The notes under the pieces: model-generated
Seen by the model: only the letters and a program-made list of their open reading frames with translations
Databases searched by the model: none
What the model was told of the DNA's origin: nothing
Assembly (NCBI GenBank): GCA_002702965.1
Contig: PADE01000190.1
Span: 1-8,722, forward strand
DNA length: 8,722 nucleotides
From: Planctomycetaceae bacterium
GTDB lineage: Bacteria; Planctomycetota; Planctomycetia; Pirellulales; Pirellulaceae
Direction of reading: 5' to 3'
Position numbers and translations under genes: made by a program
Shown here: one piece after another, positions 1-6,807 of the stretch
Layout: the number at the start of each line of letters is the position of its first letter
Position numbering within the stretch: the first letter of the stretch is position 1

Positions 1-105
1 TGCCTGCGGTACCGTTTCGTCTGCCTGCGGTACCGTTTCGTCTGCCTGCGGTACCGTTTCGTCTGCCTGCGGTACCGTTTCGTCTACCTGCAGTACCGTT
101 TCGTC
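1..105 (-). repeat. 21-bp tandem repeat coding the FtsH C-terminal tail
   Basis: Five contiguous 21-bp units are seen (1-21, 22-42, 43-63, 64-84, 85-105). The first four are identical and the fifth differs at two positions. Read in the ftsH frame each unit gives DETVPQA; the divergent unit, which is the first one translated, gives DETVLQV. The array reaches base 1, so the copy number is unknown. The unit length is a multiple of three, so copy-number change would not break the frame. Identity at the DNA level points to recent expansion by slippage or unequal exchange. Each unit contains the palindrome CGGTACCG. Confidence 0.95.
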
Positions 106-2091
106 GGTGTTTGGGGCGGTGGATGGCGGACTGCCGGTGCCGTGGACAGGCGGGCCAATCAGCTCGATAAGCTCAGACTCGTCGAGTTCTTCCCGACTCA
201 AGAGCGCTCTTGTGATGGTCTCCAACTGGTCGCGGTGTTGATTGAGCAACTCCGAGGCGCGGTGTGATGCCGCTTGCAGCGTTCGCGCCACTTCACCATC
301 GATCAGTTCCATGGTGTGTTCGCTGAACTGACGCTGCTGGTGGATTTCACGACCCAGAAACGGGTCTTCTTCGGAGAGCTTGTAACTCACGGGACCCAGT
401 TGATCGTTCATCCCCCAGTGGGTGACCATCCGCCGGGCCAGACTCGTTGCCCGTTCGAGATCGTTTTCGGCGCCCACCGTCGTTTCCTGGTAGACGATCT
501 GTTCGGCGGCGCGGCCAGCCATTAACAGGACCAGCTGGTCGCGCAACTCCGATTCAGAAATACTCAGGCGATCTTCCACAGGCATGGTTTGCGTGGCGCC
601 GAGCGACCGTCCGCGCGGGACGATCGTGACCTTGTGTACGCGGTCGCCGCCTTCGAGGCGCCATGCGGCCAGGGTATGGCCCGCTTCGTGGTAGGCCGTC
701 TTTTCCTTTTCTCCCTCACGGAGTACCTCTTCGCGTTTAGCGCCCATGAGGACTTTGTCTCGGGAGTAATCGAAGTCCTCCATGTCGACAGACTTTTTGT
801 CATTGCGGGCGGCCCACAGCGCGGCTTCGTTGACGAGGTTGCGGATATCCGCTCCGGTCAGACCGATGGTAGAGTCGGCCAATCGCTCCAAGTCGACATC
901 GTCCGCCAGTGGAACTTCACGCACGTGAACTTTGAAGATCTCTACGCGGCCTTCGCGGGTGGGACGTCCGACCGTCACATGGCGGTCAAAACGTCCGGGG
1001 CGCAGTAGCGCAGGGTCCAGAACATCGGGGCGGTTAGTCGCCGCCATGACAATCGTAGAGTCGTTGGGTGTAAACCCATCCATCTCACTTAGAATCTGGT
1101 TCAACGTCTGCTCGCGTTCGTCGTGCCCGCCACCTAATCCGGCCCCGCGCTGACGTCCGACCGCGTCGATCTCGTCCACAAAGATGATCGACGGTGAATT
1201 CTCTTTGGCGTTCTGGAATAAGTCCCGTACGCGACTCGCCCCGACGCCGACAAACATCTGGATGAACTCGCTTCCGTTGACGGTGTAGAACGGTACATCG
1301 GCTTCACCTGCCACCGCCCTGGCCAACAGCGTCTTGCCGGTCCCGGGTGGGCCGTTCAGCAAGATGCCCTTGGGAACCTGTCCGCCCAGTTTCCGGAATT
1401 TATCCGGTGTCTTGAGAAACTCAACGACTTCAGCCAGATCTTCTTTAACACCCACGAGGCCAGCGACATCCTTGAACAGAATCGGTTTGTCCGTGGCCTC
1501 GAAGCGTTTTGCAGGGCTCTTACTGAACCCGGAGAGAAATCCGCCTCCCATAATCTGATCTCGAGTGCGGCGGAATGAGCTCCAGAGATACAAGAACACC
1601 AGCAGCGGCAACCCCAACGCCAGTGCGTAGAGCCACATGCCCGTATTGTCGGGCGCCGCGTAGTTCCGTTGGATCTTGTCCCCATCCCGGAGCATGTCTT
1701 TCCCCAGCAAGTCCGCGAGTTGCCCCTGGCTTTCTTTGGGGGGGAGCCTGACCACAAATCGTTTGAACTTGATGTCGTTCCCGTTGCTGTCGGTTTGACG
1801 TTTACTTTCACCCGTTTGAGGGTCGAACACTAACGGTGCTGTAATCTCTTTCTTGAGGACACCTTCGGCCTGCCGTTCCGAGAGCTCCAGTTGTGCGACT
1901 TGTCCGGATTCGATCAGCTCGAGGAAAAACTCGTAACGCTCGAGTTTGAAGGTCGTTTGCGCACTCATGTTGAGCGCCACAAACAACGCCACGATCAGCG
2001 TCGCCGCGACGATCCACAGACCGGGATTTCCTCGCCGCGACCCTCGGTTGGAGTCTCCCGACTTGCGGTCATCCTTGGGTTGCTTCTCCAT
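1..2091 (-). CDS. ftsH: ATP-dependent zinc metalloprotease FtsH (3' end beyond window)
   Basis: Membrane-anchored AAA+ protease that extracts and degrades membrane and short-lived cytosolic proteins, acting as a hexamer at the inner membrane. The frame is open from the ATG at 2091 to the left edge, giving 697 visible residues. Seen in order: a hydrophilic basic N-terminus; TM1 at about 24-42; an extracytoplasmic domain; TM2 at about 152-173; an AAA module with Walker A GPPGTGKT (247-254), Walker B IIFVDEID (302-309) and the arginine-finger segment RPGRFDR (364-370); then an M41 peptidase domain with zinc motif HEAGH (468-472) and a probable third ligand Asp544. The start is supported by an AAGGA ribosome site about 7 nt upstream and by TM1 beginning soon after. 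From residue 663 the protein becomes a 7-residue tandem repeat (DETVPQA type) that is still running at the edge, so the true C-terminus is not visible. The identification is very secure. Confidence 0.97.
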   Translation of the reverse strand, partial: MEKQPKDDRKSGDSNRGSRRGNPGLWIVAATLIVALFVALNMSAQTTFKLERYEFFLELIESGQVAQLELSERQAEGVLKKEITAPLVFDPQTGESKRQTDSNGNDIKFKRFVVRLPPKESQGQLADLLGKDMLRDGDKIQRNYAAPDNTGMWLYALALGLPLLVFLYLWSSFRRTRDQIMGGGFLSGFSKSPAKRFEATDKPILFKDVAGLVGVKEDLAEVVEFLKTPDKFRKLGGQVPKGILLNGPPGTGKTLLARAVAGEADVPFYTVNGSEFIQMFVGVGASRVRDLFQNAKENSPSIIFVDEIDAVGRQRGAGLGGGHDEREQTLNQILSEMDGFTPNDSTIVMAATNRPDVLDPALLRPGRFDRHVTVGRPTREGRVEIFKVHVREVPLADDVDLERLADSTIGLTGADIRNLVNEAALWAARNDKKSVDMEDFDYSRDKVLMGAKREEVLREGEKEKTAYHEAGHTLAAWRLEGGDRVHKVTIVPRGRSLGATQTMPVEDRLSISESELRDQLVLLMAGRAAEQIVYQETTVGAENDLERATSLARRMVTHWGMNDQLGPVSYKLSEEDPFLGREIHQQRQFSEHTMELIDGEVARTLQAASHRASELLNQHRDQLETITRALLSREELDESELIELIGPPVHGTGSPPSTAPNTDETVLQVDETVPQADETVPQADETVPQADETVPQA

Positions 2092-2129
2092 GAAAGGTCC
2101 TTGCTTAATCGGCGATGCAGCGTCTTCGA

Positions 2130-2192
2130 GAGGTGGCGGACGGAGCGTACCGTGGGTTTCTGGGAATTCGCCTCGGGTGGCGCCGCCACCTC
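2130..2192 (-). promoter_or_regulatory. ftsH leader with competing inverted repeats
   Basis: GAGGTGGCGG at 2130-2139 (plus strand) is perfectly complementary to CCGCCACCTC at 2183-2192, a 10-bp inverted repeat with a 43-bp interval. A second partner, GGTGGC at 2176-2181, pairs with GCCACC at 2185-2190 across a 3-nt loop. In an ftsH transcript starting near 2190 the 5' element could pair either with its immediate neighbour (6 bp) or with the distal copy (8 bp inside the transcript), but not both. It could be a leader RNA switch, a 5' stabilising hairpin or an operator around the start site. The function is inferred and only the complementarity is seen. Confidence 0.4.
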
Positions 2193-2196
2193 GCTG

Positions 2197-2226
2197 ATTG
2201 TATCTCACTCGCGACGGGAATGCGAA
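2197..2226 (-). promoter_or_regulatory. Candidate sigma70-like promoter of ftsH
   Basis: On the minus strand a TACAAT -10 box (2202-2197) lies 18 bp from a TTCGCA -35 box (2226-2221, 4 of 6 consensus bases). Transcription would start near 2190 and give a leader of about 100 nt before the ftsH ATG at 2091. This is motif matching only; no transcript evidence is available. Confidence 0.5.
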
Positions 2227-2337
2227 GTGGGCTGGCGCTCGAAAAACGGCTTCAACGGGATACGCAGCGTGGCCCTTGGGAACACTGCAGTTGAGGTGCG
2301 GGCACCGCGCCCTGCGGACTCTTGGACCGCGATCGCA

Positions 2338-3378
2338 TCACGTCCAGATGTGAGGATCGACGTCGACACCGAAACCTGGCCGGTCGGGAACGAAAACATG
2401 ACCGTTTTCAATTCTTGGCGCCCCGTCCAGGCAGTTAAACCAACGGCGTCCTGATTCGGCCAGTGGCTGTTGGTCGAGCGCAGCGATTGCGTGCAACGCG
2501 AACGGTTCGCAACCACGGTGGGGACAGACTCGGAGATTTGCTTCCTGCGCCATTCGGTATACCTCGATCAGCGTGGTCAATCCGCCACACCAATTCACAT
2601 CGGGCTGCAGCACGGCGTGTAGGCGGCTGTCGACGAGGTGTCGAAATCCGCTAGCGAGATACTCGTGCTCACCTCCTGCGATGACAATCGGTGACTGGAG
2701 GACCAGTTGCCGATAGCCCGCGAAGTCGTCGGGAGGCAGCGGCTCCTCGAGCCAGGCAACGCGTTCGCGCTGGATGGCTGCGGCGACCTGAAGCGTGCTC
2801 GCTACATCCCACTTCGCGAAGGCGTCGATCATCAGTTCGCCCCGGTCCCCGAGCTTGTCACGAGCCCTTTTTACCAGGTCGGCTAGTGCCGCGACACGCG
2901 GGGGAGTTCCGAAGCGTTCGACATGCAGCTTGACCGCGTGGTGACCGGCGCTCAAGGCGGCTTCCGTCTCATGTTCGTCAAACACGGTGAGGTAGGTCGG
3001 TACAGGGCGCGACATCTCGACGTTTGGGTCCAACAGCCTGGCGACCGGTTTTCCTGCGGCTTTGCCGCGCAAATCCCAGAGTGCCAGATCGACGCCACTG
3101 AGAGCCATAACGACCAAGCCAGACCGCCCGTAGAAGCAGGTGTGACGACACATCTCAGTGTGCAGTTGCTCGACCTCCCGGGCATCCCTGCCGATAAGGA
3201 GGTCCCGTAAGACCGTTTCGATCACATGGATGCCGGCGGCACCCCCACCCCCTACTCCGTATCCGTGGAGTGAACCGTCCGTCTCGACTCGAACCAGGAT
3301 TTGGCCTAACTGGGTGCGCCAATCTCGAGGGGCGTTGGGGGTTGCCGGTTGGACGGCGCGGACTTCGGTGATCTGCAT
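2338..3378 (-). CDS. Mandelate racemase/muconate lactonizing family protein, rhamnonate dehydratase-like
   Basis: Enolase-superfamily enzyme, probably a cytosolic sugar-acid dehydratase that removes a proton alpha to a carboxylate with Mg2+ help. With the start at 3378 it has 346 residues. An N-terminal capping domain (about 1-120) precedes a TIM-barrel with metal ligands Asp185, Glu211 (in WLEEP) and Glu237 (in GGEHE), and the Asp260 (QPDVNWCGG) and His287 (CPHRG) dyad. These five sit exactly 10 residues below the mandelate racemase positions 195, 221, 247, 270 and 297. The QPDVxWCGGLTTL segment and the terminal PGFGV motif recall L-rhamnonate dehydratase; the substrate itself is not established. 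Where the family often has KxK, this protein has Lys150-Leu-His152. The reading frame is open upstream to in-frame ATGs at 3528, 3483 and 3417. I prefer 3378 because the family's first beta-strand (MQITEVRAVQP) begins there, an AGAGGG ribosome site lies upstream, and a TACAAT box sits at 3421-3416. Confidence 0.88.
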   Translation of the reverse strand: MQITEVRAVQPATPNAPRDWRTQLGQILVRVETDGSLHGYGVGGGGAAGIHVIETVLRDLLIGRDAREVEQLHTEMCRHTCFYGRSGLVVMALSGVDLALWDLRGKAAGKPVARLLDPNVEMSRPVPTYLTVFDEHETEAALSAGHHAVKLHVERFGTPPRVAALADLVKRARDKLGDRGELMIDAFAKWDVASTLQVAAAIQRERVAWLEEPLPPDDFAGYRQLVLQSPIVIAGGEHEYLASGFRHLVDSRLHAVLQPDVNWCGGLTTLIEVYRMAQEANLRVCPHRGCEPFALHAIAALDQQPLAESGRRWFNCLDGAPRIENGHVFVPDRPGFGVDVDPHIWT

Positions 3379-3415
3379 CGGCGATAGACCCTCTGGGATA
3401 GCGGATGACACCGTC

Positions 3416-3421
3416 ATTGTA
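3416..3421 (-). promoter_or_regulatory. Possible -10 box for the enolase-superfamily gene
   Basis: A perfect TACAAT hexamer is read on the minus strand at 3421-3416, about 37 bp upstream of the preferred ATG at 3378. No convincing -35 box is found at 16-18 bp. If used, transcription starting near 3409 would exclude the longer start codons at 3417 and above. Confidence 0.25.
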
Positions 3422-3558
3422 GAACATCCGTTTTGCCTCGGGATCGTCACGGCGGCTGCGGGAAGCTGATCGGTGGCCGACATCCGGCTCCCGCGGATCA
3501 TGACCTGACAATGGCGGTCGGGTGCCAAATACGACTATTGCATCACGACTGGGAGAAA

Positions 3559-3564
3559 TACAAT
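3559..3564 (+). promoter_or_regulatory. Possible -10 box for the nfeD-floA cluster
   Basis: TACAAT in the divergent spacer, 54 bp upstream of the ATG at 3618. The best -35 candidate is TTGCAT at 3538-3543 with a short 15-bp spacer, so the -35 is weak. The predicted leader is about 45 nt. The spacer between the two divergent genes (3379-3617) shows no other gene. Confidence 0.3.
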
Positions 3565-3617
3565 GGGGGCAGCGGTGGCGCAAGCCTGAAATGTGCCGTT
3601 GGTGATTGGATGCCAGC

Positions 3618-5843
3618 ATGATCGTCGAGCGACAGACGTTTTCCGGTGGAAGTTCAAAACGCGGTGCGTTGCTGGTTGCGTTGCTGGCCACGTCTCTTCT
3701 CGGCGCCACGCAAGCCGGTGCGGATGATCCCCAGCAGCCCGTTGCGGGCCAGCGAAAAGGGTTCCTGGTGGTGGTGCACGTTCCGATTGCCGACGGAGCG
3801 TCGCGACGTGTTCAACGCGCCGTCGATCGGTGGTTGTCCATCCAACCCGAAGATGCCGGCCGCCCGGTTGTTGTCTGCGAGTTTCGACCGGCTCCAAAAG
3901 GCGTGGTTTCACCTGGGAGTTTTGGGGCGGCATTTGACTTGGCCACTTTTCTGACGAGTCCGTCGATGAGTCGTCTACAAACGGTGGCATATGTGCCCGG
4001 TGTGGTCACCGGGCATGCGGTGCTCGCGGTAATGGCCTGTGAGCAGATCATCATGACAGAAGCCGCTGTATTGGGCGGGACGAGTGACCGGGATCAGGCC
4101 GTCATGTCCACGCACCGTAGTGCTTACCGGGAGATCGCGGCCCGCCGCCGGACGATCCCTGTGCCCGTCGCTTTGGGCATGCTCGATCCCGAACTCCGCG
4201 TGTTTCGTCTGCGGATGCTCGATGGGGGAATACGTTATGCCCTGGGCGACGATTTGGAAGGGTTGCGCCCGCAGGCCGCCTCGGAAGAGGAAGTGATCCC
4301 CAGAGGGGAGACCGGGCGGTTCGAGGGCCGTGAATTACGTGAACCCTTTGGATTCATCAGCCATGTTGTCAGCGATCCAAAGGACTTGGCCATCAGGCTG
4401 CGTCTGCCCCCGGGTTCGCTGCACCAGGATCCATCTCTGGGAGGCGGGTGGCGGGGGATCGTGTTGGACGTGCAGGGGCGGATTGTCAGCGGTCAAGTCA
4501 ACCAATTGCTCCGCGGCATGCGCGATCACTTAGCGGATGATCGTAACAACCTTGTCTGCTTTCGGATTCGCAGTGCTGGCGGAGATCCGACGGCGACGCT
4601 TCGTCTGGCAACGGAGATCGCGGCGCTCGATCCCGGCCGAGTGCGCTCGGTTGCCTACGTCGACGGTGAAGCGAGGAGTCTGGCCGCCCTCGTGGCGGTG
4701 GCTTGTGACGATCTGGTGATCCAGCAGCAGACCGTGTTGGGGGGGCCGGGCGATCCGCACGTCGGATTGGCGGCTCTGGATGAACTACGCCCCGTCATCA
4801 AACAACTGGCGCGACAAAAAAACCGCGATTGGTCACTGTGGGCTGGGTTGGTCGATCACCGGCTCGAAGTTGCCAGGTACAGTAGACCGGAGACTGGGGA
4901 AGTGCGGTTTATGTGTGCCGACGAGTGGGCAGGGATCGATGATTCCGAGAGTTGGAAGCGGGGCGATGTGCTGACCTTGCGAAAGGGAATTGACGCCCCC
5001 AAAGCGGCCGAGTTGGGGCTCGCCCGGCATGTGGTCTCCGGCTTTGAGGAAGTCTCCGAACGGTATGCGTTTGAAGAGCCGCTGCAAGTCGTCCAGCCCC
5101 CCTGGATTTCGGAAGAACTGGAACGGTTGGCTGCCTCTCCCTGGTTTGCCAGGACGATGATTTTCATCGCGTTTTTTGCGATCATCTCAGAGGCCTCGGC
5201 ACCCGGATTGGGGATCGCGGGATTCGTCTCGGGAACCTGCTTCCTGTTGTTTTTCTGGGCCCAATTTTTCAACGGTAACGCGGGTTGGCTGGAAGTCATG
5301 CTGTTTGCTGCCGGTCTGTTGTGCCTTGCGGTGGAGCTGCTTGTCATTCCGGGATTCGGTGTTTTTGGTGTTGGTGGCGGTTTGATGCTAGTCGCCTCGC
5401 TTTTGCTCGCCAGCCAGACGTTTGTGATTCCTCGCAACCCGTACCAGTTGGCGCAACTTCCCGGGTCGTTGTCTACGGTCATCACGGGCGTGGGAGGGGG
5501 TCTGGTGGCGATCTTCCTATTCGCTCGCTATTTTGAAGCCGTGCCTTGGTTAAGTCGTATGATTTTACGGCCTCAAACTGCAGCGGAGGCAGAGTTGCAG
5601 AGCATTCGTGAATCGCTGGTCGATTGGGATTTTCTGCTCGGTCAGCAGGGGCTCACGACTACGCCGTTAACGCCGTCGGGCAAGGCCCGATTTGGGGATC
5701 ATCTGGTACAGGTGACGACCGAGTCTGGTGCCATTTCGAGCAGTCAGCCGATTACGGTAGTCGATGTGCAGGGAAATCGCGTCACGGTTGAAGCGCGACC
5801 AGCAGATATCTCGGTGCCTGAGGTGTTTCGCGATTCGGAATGA
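3618..5843 (+). CDS. Long NfeD-family membrane serine protease with two ClpP-like domains
   Basis: NfeD/1510-N type membrane protease, 741 residues from the ATG at 3618 (a TTG at 3606 would add four; ribosome site weak for both). A signal peptide is visible: basic residues, a hydrophobic stretch at about 16-32, and an AGA cleavage site ending at residue 35. Domain 1 (about 50-200) is ClpP/SppA-like but has Thr-Gly-His (131-133) where the Ser belongs and Arg171 where the Lys belongs. Domain 2 (about 282-480) keeps Ser354 (EARSLAALVAVACDD), Lys395 (VIKQLARQ) and an SAGGDP glycine loop. The Ser-Lys distance is 41 residues, the same as Ser97-Lys138 of Pyrococcus 1510-N. About four or five membrane helices follow (about 513-639), then an NfeD OB fold (about 672-726). 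Both protease domains would face the periplasm. It heads the NfeD-FloA cluster and matches the yqeZ position of Bacillus. A 12-bp near-repeat at 3666-3689 encodes part of the signal peptide (ALLV/ALLA). Confident in family; loss of activity in domain 1 is inferred. Confidence 0.93.
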   Translation: MIVERQTFSGGSSKRGALLVALLATSLLGATQAGADDPQQPVAGQRKGFLVVVHVPIADGASRRVQRAVDRWLSIQPEDAGRPVVVCEFRPAPKGVVSPGSFGAAFDLATFLTSPSMSRLQTVAYVPGVVTGHAVLAVMACEQIIMTEAAVLGGTSDRDQAVMSTHRSAYREIAARRRTIPVPVALGMLDPELRVFRLRMLDGGIRYALGDDLEGLRPQAASEEEVIPRGETGRFEGRELREPFGFISHVVSDPKDLAIRLRLPPGSLHQDPSLGGGWRGIVLDVQGRIVSGQVNQLLRGMRDHLADDRNNLVCFRIRSAGGDPTATLRLATEIAALDPGRVRSVAYVDGEARSLAALVAVACDDLVIQQQTVLGGPGDPHVGLAALDELRPVIKQLARQKNRDWSLWAGLVDHRLEVARYSRPETGEVRFMCADEWAGIDDSESWKRGDVLTLRKGIDAPKAAELGLARHVVSGFEEVSERYAFEEPLQVVQPPWISEELERLAASPWFARTMIFIAFFAIISEASAPGLGIAGFVSGTCFLLFFWAQFFNGNAGWLEVMLFAAGLLCLAVELLVIPGFGVFGVGGGLMLVASLLLASQTFVIPRNPYQLAQLPGSLSTVITGVGGGLVAIFLFARYFEAVPWLSRMILRPQTAAEAELQSIRESLVDWDFLLGQQGLTTTPLTPSGKARFGDHLVQVTTESGAISSSQPITVVDVQGNRVTVEARPADISVPEVFRDSE

Positions 5844-5847
5844 AACG

Positions 5848-6021
5848 ATGCGCATCATCTTCTCGCGGCGCCCCGGGCAAATAGGTTCGCTCGCGTGGGG
5901 CGCGACGACAGTGGCGAGCCGTCAGCTGTACACGGGCAGCAGTTGGGGCGTATCCCAACCACCGCGACGGGGCGCGGATTCCTGTCTCAATGATGTCCCA
6001 CTGAGGGACTGGGTACGGTAG
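5848..6021 (+). CDS. Possible 57-residue ORF bridging the two nfeD genes
   Basis: An ATG at 5848, four bases after the upstream nfeD stop, opens 57 codons that end at a TAG (6019-6021). That TAG overlaps the ribosome site of the next gene and lies 8 bases before its ATG. The product would be Arg-rich (begins MRIIFSRRPGQIGSLAW) with no clear helix or motif. By my hand count 41 of 57 third positions are G or C, which does not separate it from neutral sequence in this genome. I recognise no family. It may be a real small coupled gene, or a leader-like spacer that happens to stay open; two hairpins lie within it. Confidence 0.22.
   Translation: MRIIFSRRPGQIGSLAWGATTVASRQLYTGSSWGVSQPPRRGADSCLNDVPLRDWVR
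5942..5959 (+). other. Perfect 6-bp hairpin in the nfeD-nfeD spacer
   Basis: GTTGGG (5942-5947) and CCCAAC (5954-5959) flank a 6-nt loop. No T-run follows, so it is not a standard terminator. It could be an RNA-stability or regulatory hairpin between the two nfeD genes. Confidence 0.3.
5995..6009 (+). other. Hairpin just upstream of the short nfeD ribosome site
   Basis: GTCCC (5995-5999) and GGGAC (6005-6009) flank a 5-nt loop, ending about 10 nt before the AGGGG ribosome site at 6020-6024. It may influence initiation at 6030. Only the complementarity is seen. Confidence 0.3.
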
Positions 6022-6029
6022 GGGACGAG

Positions 6030-6596
6030 ATGGTCTGGTCGATTCTGTTCTTGCTGGTCGGGCTGGTGATCTTCGGGCTCGAGCTGTTTATTCCCTCGGG
6101 TGGTGTGCTCGGTGTGGTGGCTATCTTGGCGCTCGTGGCGAGTCTCTGGTTCGCTTTTGGGATCAGTACACAATACGGTTTAGCGATGTTGATTGCGGTG
6201 TTTATTTTGATCCCCGTGTTTCTGTCGCAAGCGCTCCGTGTTTGGCCGAGAACTCCGATCGGAAAGCGAATTCTGGGAGGTCGACTGCCGACGGCCGAAG
6301 CGACATTGCCCGCTGGCGGCTTGCGAGATTTGCAGGGTCATTATGGGGTTGCCCAAAGTAACCTCTGGCCGAACGGTGAGGTGCTGATCGATGGCCAACG
6401 GTACGGTGCGGTGAGTGAGGGAAAGCCGATCGACTCGGGCCAGCCGATCCGTGTCATGGCGGTTGACATGAACCGGCTGGTTGTCTCCTTTCAGGAGCCG
6501 CCGCCCACACCGCGTGCAGAGCAGACGGAAGAAGAACTGCTGTCCCGACCGGTCGACGAGATGATCCCCGATCCGTTTATCGATCCAGATCCATGA
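6030..6596 (+). CDS. Short NfeD-family membrane protein (OB fold)
   Basis: NfeD proteins of this short type act beside SPFH/flotillin proteins in membrane-domain organisation. The 188 residues begin with about three hydrophobic helices (3-20, 25-44, 48-68), the first holding the GLELFIPSGG turn typical of the family. A linker follows, then an OB-fold domain (about 99-155) with the family pattern G-x-x-G-x-A, LWPNGEVLIDGQRY, EG and G-x-x-I-RVMAVDMNRLVV. The C-terminal 30 residues are Pro- and acid-rich. There is no protease domain, unlike the long upstream paralogue. The start at 6030 is supported by AGGGG five bases upstream. Its position between the long NfeD and FloA strongly supports the assignment. 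Confidence 0.92.
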   Translation: MVWSILFLLVGLVIFGLELFIPSGGVLGVVAILALVASLWFAFGISTQYGLAMLIAVFILIPVFLSQALRVWPRTPIGKRILGGRLPTAEATLPAGGLRDLQGHYGVAQSNLWPNGEVLIDGQRYGAVSEGKPIDSGQPIRVMAVDMNRLVVSFQEPPPTPRAEQTEEELLSRPVDEMIPDPFIDPDP

Positions 6597-6625
6597 GCGC
6601 TCTTCACGACGCGGTGTGACGCGCT
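6596..6625 (+). other. Imperfect hairpin after the short nfeD stop
   Basis: AGCGC (6596-6600) pairs with GCGCT (6621-6625), and TCAC (6604-6607) with GTGA (6616-6619), separated by an asymmetric bulge. It begins at the last base of the stop codon. It is followed by TCCCC and not a T-run, so it is a weak candidate for a terminator or RNA-processing signal before floA. Confidence 0.25.
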
Positions 6626-6714
6626 TCCCCCGGCATGGTCGGTGAACGCCATTGCATCGGTCCGGCAGTCGGGTTGCGGATTCCACCACCGGTCATGGCA
6701 TTGCGATTTCCTTT

Positions 6715-6748
6715 ATGGCACAATGTCTATGGCGCAATGTCTATGGCG
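6715..6748 (+). repeat. 14-bp direct repeat upstream of floA
   Basis: ATGGCACAATGTCT (6715-6728) is followed directly by ATGGCGCAATGTCT (6729-6742, one mismatch) and a partial third copy ATGGCG (6743-6748). It sits 60-93 bp upstream of the floA ATG in a 211-bp spacer that holds no convincing gene. It could be a repeated protein-binding site or a simple tandem duplication. A CACAAT hexamer inside the first copy might serve as a -10 box, but no good -35 is seen. Confidence 0.6.
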
Positions 6749-6807
6749 GGGTTTGAGGGCAGTGCGGCGACTAACGAAAGAGCTTCTACAAGTAAAGGTA
6801 GTCCGCG

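Noticed and set aside
1..105. CRISPR-like array at the left edge
   Set aside because: The 21-bp units are contiguous with no spacers and are in frame with ftsH, so this is a coding tandem repeat.
2281..2337. Intrinsic terminator after the enolase-family gene
   Set aside because: Only short GC-rich stems (such as GGGC/GCCC) are present and no T-run follows on the minus strand, so no terminator can be supported.
1891..2454. Plus-strand open frame of 187 codons across the ftsH start and spacer
   Set aside because: It overlaps the ftsH N-terminus and the end of the enolase-family gene on the opposite strand, has no ribosome site and no protein-like pattern.
3155..3709. Minus-strand open frame of 184 codons over the divergent spacer
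   Set aside because: It overlaps the enolase-family gene in another frame and the nfeD start; the Arg/Pro-rich product has no recognisable domain.
4856..5485. Minus-strand open frame of 209 codons inside the long nfeD
   Set aside because: It is fully antisense to conserved NfeD sequence (intact second protease domain and membrane helices), with Ser/Asn/Pro-rich composition and no motif.
5847..5856. 10-bp palindrome GATGCGCATC after the long nfeD stop
   Set aside because: It is a single short palindrome with no spacing or repeat context; chance occurrence is likely.
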